Origin: an uncultured Mollicutes bacterium
GTDB taxonomy: Bacteria; Bacillota_I; Bacilli_A; RFN20; CAG-449
DNA length: 7,811 nucleotides
Reading direction: 5' to 3'
Assembly: GCA_900551385.1 (NCBI GenBank)
Contig: URVS01000066.1
Location: 1-7,811 of the forward strand
Below are positions 1 through 4,904 of this stretch, in pieces. Position 1 is the stretch's first letter, and the number at the start of each line of letters is the position of its first letter. The notes below the pieces were generated by a model, which made no database searches, was not told the origin of the DNA, and was given only the letters and a program-made list of their open reading frames with translations. A program made the translations under genes and the position numbers.

Positions 1-1687
1 TGTTTTGTACATAGTTACTATTCCATTCTCGTGAAATGTATGCGTTTATTGATCCTATATAACTATTGCTAACATGAAGATTGTTTTTATTATACATTAT
101 TTTTATATCTCCATAAAATGGAATTGATTCAAAATACGTTATTCCATTTATATTTCGGCAAGCATTAATGTTGGTACACATAATTAATGGTTGTGATTTT
201 TTATTAAAAAAAGCTTTAGAGATGTTATTAAATAGTGTTTGGCTAAGTTTTGTACGACCTACCATGGCAGATACGACAGGATCATCGCTCGCTGATTTCC
301 AATTTGAATTTTTATAAGATGCACAGCCAGTAATAACAATTATTGATGGTTGTGATAATTTAAATAGTTCACTACTATTCTCATTATTATAAGTACTACC
401 ATGATGAGATGCCTTAAATAAACTAATGTTAGATAAGATAGTTGTATTATTGTAATACTTTAATAAACCATCTTCTCCATTTCCACCTAAATCACCTAAA
501 CTTAAAAATTTAAAATTGTCATTAATTATTTCAAAGCACACGGATATATTATTAGCATCTTGTGAATCATAAACATTTTCTTGTGTGTCTTGGGTTTGAG
601 TACTATCTTGTTCTAAATCGTTTCTATTAAATGAAGAATGGAATATATAATCATAATGCCAATTATATAATATTCTTAATTCTCCGGAATTGAAGTGAAA
701 AGAGTAGTAATATCTAGACTCATCATTATTTGTCTTAGCTTCTTTTATTGCTCCAATTTTACTTGAAAATATTTTTTCATTTTTATAAGAATTGTTTTTT
801 ATTGTGTTAATATTATTATCATAATTCTCATTTAAAATATATTGTACATTATTATTTGATACTTTTTCTAGCTTATTAATAATTTTTTGTGGCATTGCAA
901 TATTTTTATTTTCTTCAGTTATAGCAATGTTACTAGACTTAATATTTTCATTTTCGAATAAAGCTGAAGCTGGACAATAGCTAGTACCTTGTTTGATTAA
1001 TTTTTCTCTTTTTTTAATATACGCTTGATAATAATCGGATCTTACTAGTCTTTGTGATTTATCTATTCTTGAATCACTAAAGTTTTTAACTAACCCGCTA
1101 TCAAAATCTATAATATAATTAATTTTATTTAATTTTACATTTTTACCATTAAGTGATGTAATAGTTTGATGATTTAAAAAAGCGTCAAAAATGCCTCCAT
1201 TTACTATTAGAGCAGCTAAGTGATCATAGTCTGCATGGGTAACTATTAAATAATCTAAAATGCCATCTGAACTAATAGTATCTGCTATTTTTCTTAACAA
1301 ATTTTCTTCGCATTCGTTTTTTACATATTCATCATTATATTCAATATTATCATTTACAGAACCATAGGAAGTTATTGATTGATAACCACCATCAACCAAA
1401 AGTTCTACTATACCTGATTTTACCATATAGCAATCTGATGAACCAATTGTGCTTGGAATTCTACGTTGAGGCCTTATATAATTGCTTCCATCTTTATTTG
1501 GAATGTTATCATCATCAAAAAAGATAACTGAAGTTTCATCGCTATTTTTCTCATTTGTATTGAAAATAGAGTAACCAGTTTCACTCATTTCATATATAAT
1601 TATTGAGTTTTTATAATTAGAACATGAACAAGTACAAGTTCCTATAAAAATTGCAATAGCGTAAGAAAATAAATTTTTAAATTGCAT
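1..1687 (-). CDS. Exported ComEC-like metallo-beta-lactamase-fold hydrolase, C-terminus off window
   Basis: The open frame starts at the ATG at 1687-1685 and reads 562 codons to the left edge with no stop, so the 3' end is missing. An AGGAG site (1700-1696) lies 8 bases upstream of the start. Residues 1-24 look like a signal peptide: a lysine, a hydrophobic stretch (LFSYAIAIFIG), then cysteines 18, 20 and 22. A lipoprotein is possible with Cys18 as anchor, but Thr at -1 makes a poor lipobox. Metallo-beta-lactamase-fold motifs are visible: a VDGG strand with D99, the metal-binding HADYDH at 151-156, GDLGG with D399, and SHHGS at 427-431. The last two are typical of ComEC C-terminal-type hydrolases. 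About 240 residues rich in Asn and Lys separate the HxDxDH motif from D399, longer than I would expect for this fold. The substrate is unknown; phosphoester or nucleic-acid cleavage outside the membrane is an inference from the ComEC resemblance. Confidence 0.8.
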   Translation of the reverse strand, partial: MQFKNLFSYAIAIFIGTCTCSCSNYKNSIIIYEMSETGYSIFNTNEKNSDETSVIFFDDDNIPNKDGSNYIRPQRRIPSTIGSSDCYMVKSGIVELLVDGGYQSITSYGSVNDNIEYNDEYVKNECEENLLRKIADTISSDGILDYLIVTHADYDHLAALIVNGGIFDAFLNHQTITSLNGKNVKLNKINYIIDFDSGLVKNFSDSRIDKSQRLVRSDYYQAYIKKREKLIKQGTSYCPASALFENENIKSSNIAITEENKNIAMPQKIINKLEKVSNNNVQYILNENYDNNINTIKNNSYKNEKIFSSKIGAIKEAKTNNDESRYYYSFHFNSGELRILYNWHYDYIFHSSFNRNDLEQDSTQTQDTQENVYDSQDANNISVCFEIINDNFKFLSLGDLGGNGEDGLLKYYNNTTILSNISLFKASHHGSTYNNENSSELFKLSQPSIIVITGCASYKNSNWKSASDDPVVSAMVGRTKLSQTLFNNISKAFFNKKSQPLIMCTNINACRNINGITYFESIPFYGDIKIMYNKNNLHVSNSYIGSINAYISREWNSNYVQN

Positions 1688-1742
1688 TTCTTTAGCTCCT
1701 ATTAGTAATTAACTTAAAAGATAATTTGCTTTAATTAATTGT

Positions 1743-1770
1743 ATAATAAAAAATTTGTAAAATTAAACAA
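1743..1770 (-). promoter_or_regulatory. Putative sigma-70 promoter for the MBL-fold gene
   Basis: On the minus strand, a -35-like TTGTTT (1770-1765) and a -10-like TATTAT (1748-1743) are separated by 16 bp. They lie about 55 bp upstream of the MBL-fold start. The region is very AT-rich, so chance matches are easy. It lacks the TTACAT/ATGTAA dyad found at three other promoters here, so this gene may be controlled separately. I see no terminator hairpin between it and the gene upstream, so read-through is possible. Confidence 0.4.
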
Positions 1771-1793
1771 TATTTTTACTTTTTAGCTATTTC

Positions 1794-2231
1794 TTATTTA
1801 TATGTTAAATTTGTTAATGGTTGTAAATCTTCTAATGTAGTATCTGATGTTACATCATAAATTGCACCTATTATGTTATATAAAGCTAATTTAGTACTTT
1901 TCAATGATGTAAATAAATATGTTATGTTTAGATAATTGTCTCCTGATCTCATTTCTTCAATGTATGCCTTTGAATGTGGTTGATTTGCATTAAAGTTATT
2001 AATTAATTGTAATGCTTCAAATGTAGGATTTATTTTATCGAAAAGGAAACTCATAAAAATGGTTTGTTTTGATTTAAATACATTGATGTCTAAGCTAACA
2101 TCATCATCAAAGTGTTCTTCAGATGATATATAAGTTGAAATTATAACTTGATCTTTATCGCATTGTTTAAATTCAAATTTATATTCTGGATATAATTTGA
2201 CTAAGTTTTTGTATATTTTTTTAGGGTTCAT
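1794..2231 (-). CDS. YbjN-like small protein (145 aa)
   Basis: This 145-residue protein starts at the ATG at 2231-2229, with a strong AAGGAG (2245-2240) 8 bases upstream. It has no signal peptide or membrane segment and should be cytosolic. It opens with a helix (IYKNLVKLYPEYKF). A strand-rich middle (VSLDINVFKSKQTIFMSFLF) leads into an EALQLINNFNANQPHSKAYI segment at about residues 73-92. That helix-plus-strand pattern resembles the YbjN / type III-secretion-chaperone-like fold, often seen in small protein-binding accessory proteins. The assignment is by pattern only and no catalytic residues are apparent. Its promoter carries the same dyad and -10 arrangement as two right-pointing genes, so it is probably co-regulated with the Clp-like/Ntn-hydrolase module. 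A chaperone or adaptor role is inference. Confidence 0.72.
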   Translation of the reverse strand: MNPKKIYKNLVKLYPEYKFEFKQCDKDQVIISTYISSEEHFDDDVSLDINVFKSKQTIFMSFLFDKINPTFEALQLINNFNANQPHSKAYIEEMRSGDNYLNITYLFTSLKSTKLALYNIIGAIYDVTSDTTLEDLQPLTNLTYK

Positions 2232-2262
2232 GTTTTTTTCTCCTTGTTTGTTTCACAAGAAG

Positions 2263-2295
2263 ATAATATTATTAATTATTACATTATCGATGTAA
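2263..2295 (-). promoter_or_regulatory. Operator/promoter site 1 (dyad plus -10) for the YbjN-like gene
   Basis: On the minus strand, TTACATCGATAATGTAA (2295-2279) is a perfect 6-bp inverted repeat around a 5-bp centre. Exactly 10 bp further on lies a -10-like TATTAT (2268-2263), about 32 bp before the YbjN-like ATG. The dyad sits where a -35 element would be, and no good -35 hexamer is present, so an activator or a promoter-overlapping repressor is likely. The same spacing recurs at 3375-3407 and 4248-4280. Confidence 0.6.
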
Positions 2296-2309
2296 CAATT
2301 ATAATTTTT

Positions 2310-3257
2310 TTAATATATTTCTTTTATGTATTCACCATAATTTTTTAATTCATCAATAACCCATTGTGGTGATAATATTTGAATGTCTTTACCAAAACTT
2401 AAAGCAAATGAAATAATACTACTTTTATTTTGCATGTCTAAAGATACTTTAACTGATCCATCTGGTAAGTCTTCGTTTATTTGATTTTTTCCATATACTC
2501 TTTCTTTTACTAATCTTGCTCTAATGTTTTTTGCAATGAATTCTATGTGTTCGTATTCTCCATTGTTTTTTAAGCCAAATTCATCAAAATATTTAGTAGG
2601 GTTAAAGCCTCTTAAAACTCTAAATTTTTCGTTTAGCATTTTGTAATTAATAATTCTATTTATTTTAAAATACCAAACTTCGCCTACTTCTGGATCGGTA
2701 TTCCATGCTAGAAAGAACCATGAATTGTTATATATAAATAATTTATATGGATGTAGCTTATAAATCTTTTTTCCGCTTTTAAGTGAATCATATTCTATTT
2801 CAATTGCTCTTTTTTGTTTAATCGCAGAATCAATAAAATTATATCTATCACTAATTGATTTATCATTCATAGATAGTTGATATTTATCTACTACAATCAT
2901 TTGCTCGTTTGATTGAGGTGTATTAATATTTGACATGATTTTTCCAAAAGCTGATAAAGCATCTTCTTTAGGAATAAAATCATGTTTTTTATTTATATAA
3001 TTTATGCATTCATTTAGTGAATCTTTTTCTTTTTCAGTTAGTTTAACAGTAGGGAATAATGTTTCTTTAACTAATTTATATCCACCGTATCTTCCAGGAA
3101 TACTTATTATATAAAATCCTGCAGTTTCTAATTCTTTTTTATATTCAATAATATTTCTTGGTGTTGTTTCTAATTGTTCCGCTAATTCAGATACTTTTAA
3201 TGTTAATCCTGTATTTAATAATTGTAACATTTGAATGCATATTGATGTTTTTGACAT
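2310..3257 (-). CDS. HTH-WYL domain transcription regulator
   Basis: This 315-residue protein starts at the ATG at 3257-3255, with AAAGGA (3269-3264) 6 bases upstream. Residues 1-65 form a winged helix-turn-helix of the HTH_11/DeoR-like type (VSELAEQLETTPRNIIEYKK, then a wing with GRYGGYKL). Residues about 140-210 match a WYL domain: a basic-to-acidic strand (KQKRAIEIEYDS), LHPYKLFIYNNSWFFLAWN at the WYL signature, and a strand that includes WYFKINRI. The C-terminus (about 265-315; VKVSLDMQNKSSIISFALSFG) fits the usual WYL C-terminal extension. WYL proteins are ligand-sensing regulators, some binding nucleic acid or nucleotides, and are common beside stress and defence genes. It is encoded divergently from gene 3446, with an operator-like dyad between them. 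It is the likely binder of the three dyads, and self-regulation is plausible. Length and domain order are normal for the family. Confidence 0.92.
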   Translation of the reverse strand: MSKTSICIQMLQLLNTGLTLKVSELAEQLETTPRNIIEYKKELETAGFYIISIPGRYGGYKLVKETLFPTVKLTEKEKDSLNECINYINKKHDFIPKEDALSAFGKIMSNINTPQSNEQMIVVDKYQLSMNDKSISDRYNFIDSAIKQKRAIEIEYDSLKSGKKIYKLHPYKLFIYNNSWFFLAWNTDPEVGEVWYFKINRIINYKMLNEKFRVLRGFNPTKYFDEFGLKNNGEYEHIEFIAKNIRARLVKERVYGKNQINEDLPDGSVKVSLDMQNKSSIISFALSFGKDIQILSPQWVIDELKNYGEYIKEIY

Positions 3258-3281
3258 AGTTTTTCCTTTCTATTACGATAA

Positions 3282-3299
3282 TATTTAATTAATTAAATA
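3282..3299. repeat. Perfect 18-bp AT palindrome upstream of the WYL gene
   Basis: TATTTAATTAATTAAATA is a perfect palindrome 24 bp upstream of the WYL start codon. It is flanked by two direct copies of GATAATATT (3277-3285, overlapping its left edge, and 3300-3308). It could be an autoregulatory operator distinct from the TTACAT dyads. It uses only A and T, however, so chance in this AT-rich DNA cannot be excluded. Confidence 0.35.
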
Positions 3300-3374
3300 G
3301 ATAATATTACTTAATAAAATCGTATCATATTCAATAAATTGATTCTATTGCATTTATTAAATTAAATTAATTCG

Positions 3375-3407
3375 TGACATAAATGATGTAACATTAAAAA
3401 ATATTAT
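3375..3407 (+). promoter_or_regulatory. Operator/promoter site 2 (dyad plus -10) for gene 3446
   Basis: TGACATAAATGATGTAA (3375-3391) has 6-bp arms with one mismatch around a 5-bp centre. The flanking G (3374) and C (3392) extend the dyad by one pair. A -10-like TATTAT (3402-3407) follows exactly 10 bp later, about 40 bp before the ATG at 3446. The rest of the 188-bp divergent region (3258-3445) is AT-rich. A near-palindrome centred on CAATAAATTG lies near 3330-3347, and I could not place a convincing WYL promoter there. The dyad sits between the WYL gene and gene 3446 and could act on both. Confidence 0.58.
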
Positions 3408-3445
3408 TTTGTTATGAAAGTCTTCATAGAAAGGTTTTATTTAAT

Positions 3446-3835
3446 ATGTGTTATTATTTTGTAATTGCTAAATGTGGTCATGTTGGTAAAGGGAAATATA
3501 TTGATGTAATTTTTCCAATTATGGCTGAAACAAAGAAAGAAGCTAGTCAAATGGTATTACTTAAACCAAAGGTAAAAAAGCAATTATCTAATGCAATTAG
3601 TTCTGTTTTTGAAGTGAGTAAAGAAGAATTTGATGAACAAATGAATATTAATAAAGATGATATTTATATTCATAGTCATTGTAAAAAAGAAATAAAAGAA
3701 ATATTAAATAGTGATAAAATTCAATCTTTACCAAAGAAAAAGCAATATAAAAATTCTTTTGAATTTAATTCTAAAAAAGATAAAGTTATTTATTATAATA
3801 AAAAAGAAAAAATCAAAAATATGTATATGGATTAA
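3446..3835 (+). CDS. Small uncharacterised protein with CGH and HSHC motifs (129 aa)
   Basis: I do not recognise a named family. The ATG at 3446 is preceded by AGAAAGG (3428-3434), 11 bases away, which is slightly long. Residues 1-80 look like a folded domain: a hydrophobic start (YYFVIAKCGHVGKGKYI), a strand (IDVIFPIMAE), a helix (TKKEASQMVLLKPKVKK), then VSKEEFDE. C10 and H12 near the start, with H76, H78 and C79 (HSHC), could form a metal site, but this is a guess from residue spacing. Residues 80-129 are a lysine-rich, low-complexity tail, possibly disordered or nucleic-acid binding. There is no signal peptide or membrane segment. It is the first gene after dyad site 2 and is followed 4 bp later by gene 3840, so the two are probably one translationally coupled operon. 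Confidence 0.82.
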   Translation: MCYYFVIAKCGHVGKGKYIDVIFPIMAETKKEASQMVLLKPKVKKQLSNAISSVFEVSKEEFDEQMNINKDDIYIHSHCKKEIKEILNSDKIQSLPKKKQYKNSFEFNSKKDKVIYYNKKEKIKNMYMD

Positions 3836-3839
3836 TAAT

Positions 3840-4241
3840 ATGTTTGATGAAAATAAATTAATTAAATGTTTAGAAAATGAATATGATGGTTATTATATGT
3901 CTTCAAATAATAAAGGTTTATATTTTAATTTTGAAACTTATTCAGAGATATATAATGATTATTTATTAATTGGTATCCAATTAAATAAAGATGGATCTAG
4001 TGAATATAATTCTATTTTTAGTTTAATAAAATATGATTATAAAACTGAAAAATTAATAGATGATTTAAAAAATAATATTGAATGTAAATATGAAATTAAT
4101 GTTTATTTTAAAGAAATTAATTATTTAGAAATAAAAAAATATGAAAAGACAAATGATTTTTCTAAACAAATATCTAGTTTTATTAATGAATTAGAAAATC
4201 CAATTATAAAAAATTTTATTTTTAAAATTAGAAAAAAATAA
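3840..4241 (+). CDS. Small uncharacterised acidic protein (133 aa)
   Basis: The frame is open from 3711, but the start is better placed at the ATG at 3840-3842. This lies 4 bp after the stop of gene 3446, and the codons before it are only an out-of-frame reading of that gene's lysine-rich tail. There is no strong Shine-Dalgarno site (weak ATATGG just upstream), so translation probably depends on coupling to gene 3446. The 133-residue product is rich in Asn, Lys, Ile, Tyr and Glu, without cysteine patterns beyond C10 and C81, signal peptide or membrane segments. The order is a short helix (NKLIKCLENEYDG), strands (GLYFNFETYSE, YLLIGIQLNKDG, SIFSLIKYDY), a helix (KLIDDLKNNIE), strands, then a C-terminal helix (FSKQISSFINELE). 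This alpha-beta plan is loosely like the YbjN-like protein at 1794-2231. No function can be assigned. Confidence 0.78.
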   Translation: MFDENKLIKCLENEYDGYYMSSNNKGLYFNFETYSEIYNDYLLIGIQLNKDGSSEYNSIFSLIKYDYKTEKLIDDLKNNIECKYEINVYFKEINYLEIKKYEKTNDFSKQISSFINELENPIIKNFIFKIRKK

Positions 4242-4270
4242 TAAACGTTACATTGATTGTGTAATGTTTA
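4242..4270. repeat. Extended imperfect dyad around operator site 3
   Basis: Around dyad site 3 the symmetry extends outward: TAAAC (4242-4246) pairs with GTTTA (4266-4270) and TTACA (4248-4252) with TGTAA (4260-4264), all on one centre at 4256. The intervening G4247/T4265 pair would be a G-U wobble in RNA. As RNA this would be an 11-bp stem with a 7-base loop just after the stop of gene 3840. No T-run follows it, so I read it mainly as an operator rather than a terminator. Confidence 0.5.
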
Positions 4271-4280
4271 CTTAGATAAT
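4248..4280 (+). promoter_or_regulatory. Operator/promoter site 3 (dyad plus -10) for the Ntn-hydrolase operon
   Basis: TTACATTGATTGTGTAA (4248-4264) is followed exactly 10 bp later by a -10-like GATAAT (4275-4280), about 22 bp before the ATG at 4303. A possible -35, TTGATT (4253-4258), lies inside the dyad, 16 bp from the -10. Protein bound at the dyad would therefore directly touch RNA polymerase recognition. This promoter would drive the Ntn hydrolase, AAA+ and PP2C genes together. Confidence 0.6.
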
Positions 4281-4302
4281 AAGGCTTGTTAGAGGTTTTT
4301 AT

Positions 4303-4890
4303 ATGAGTGTAGTAGTTGTAATTAAAGAAAAAGATAGAGTTTATATTGGTGCAGATAGTCAACTGAATCGTGCATCAGGTAAAAGAACTGTATTAGCAAA
4401 AAATAATTATAAGATTTGGAATGTTAAAGGTGTTAAAAATTGTGTTATGGGACATGTTGGAGAGGTTAAAGATAAATGTGCGATAGCGGTAATGAAAAAT
4501 CTTGTAACTAAAAAAGATGTTGAAAAAAATAATATAAATTATGATTTTGTTGTTACAAAGATAAATAAAAAAATAATTAAAGAATTAATTTCTTATCAAT
4601 ATATAAGTAGTGATAAACCATATAGTGATTTGAGTTCGGCATTTGTTTTTGCATATAAAAATCAAGCTTATCTTTTACATTGTGGTACAGTAATAGAAAT
4701 AGTAGATTATTTTGCTTTTGGTTCTGGAGAAGATGAAGCATTAGGCTCATTGTCTACTACCGAAGGATTACCTGCAAAAGAAAGAATTGTTAAAGCAATA
4801 AAAGCTAGTAGTAGATATGAATTATATGTTGGTATGCCAGCTGTTATAACCGATACATTAACTCAAGAATTTGAAGTTATATATGAATAA
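4303..4890 (+). CDS. Proteasome-beta/HslV-like Ntn hydrolase with predicted N-terminal Ser
   Basis: This 195-residue protein starts at ATG 4303, with AGAGG (4291-4295) 7 bases upstream. It resembles the proteasome beta/HslV fold from end to end. It opens with the two-strand core (SVVVVIKEKDRVYIGADSQ), and VMGHVGE (48-54) is the counterpart of the FAG/MAG turn. AFGSGEDEALGSL (138-150) matches the conserved GSG-x-x-AL segment, followed by a long helix and the RYELYVGMPAVITD ending. If Met1 is removed, as expected before Ser, the new first residue is Ser and the aspartate of GADS falls at position 17, exactly the catalytic Asp17 spacing of HslV and 20S beta subunits. Lys36 of the mature chain (YKIW) fits the catalytic Lys33 position with a three-residue insertion. 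It would thus be a Ser1/Asp17/Lys peptidase instead of the usual Thr1 form. There is no propeptide. The AAA+ gene follows after 14 bp, implying a peptidase-unfoldase pair; direct partnership is inference. A signalling or non-proteolytic role is also possible. Confidence 0.85.
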   Translation: MSVVVVIKEKDRVYIGADSQLNRASGKRTVLAKNNYKIWNVKGVKNCVMGHVGEVKDKCAIAVMKNLVTKKDVEKNNINYDFVVTKINKKIIKELISYQYISSDKPYSDLSSAFVFAYKNQAYLLHCGTVIEIVDYFAFGSGEDEALGSLSTTEGLPAKERIVKAIKASSRYELYVGMPAVITDTLTQEFEVIYE

Positions 4891-4899
4891 AGGGGGGGG
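4891..4899 (+). promoter_or_regulatory. Ribosome binding site made of an 8-G run before the AAA+ gene
   Basis: In the 14-bp gap between the Ntn-hydrolase stop and the AAA+ ATG (4905), an A is followed by eight consecutive G (4892-4899). The run serves as the Shine-Dalgarno element, 5 bases from the start. A G8 run is striking in DNA this AT-rich. Slippage would change spacing or Shine-Dalgarno strength without altering any protein, which could tune AAA+ translation. Confidence 0.6.
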
Positions 4900-4904
4900 T
4901 ATTT

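Noticed and set aside
1743..1793. A TTACAT-type dyad upstream of the MBL-fold gene
   Set aside because: I checked the position 10 bp upstream of the candidate -10 and found no inverted TTACAT/ATGTAA arms.
1846..1856. GATGTTACATC inside the YbjN-like coding region as a fourth operator
   Set aside because: It is palindromic and contains GTTACATC, but lacks the N5 spacing and second arm, has no -10 at the fixed distance, and is inside coding sequence.
3711..3839. Upstream ATG at 3711 as the start of the second small gene
   Set aside because: It would overlap gene 3446 by 125 bp and add a Lys/Ile-rich leader that is only the shifted reading of that gene's tail. The ATG at 3840, just after the gene 3446 stop, fits an operon better.
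4242..4270. The hairpin after gene 3840 as an intrinsic terminator
   Set aside because: It is AT-rich and has no following T-run. It coincides with the shared operator dyad, so regulation explains it better, although some attenuation is possible.
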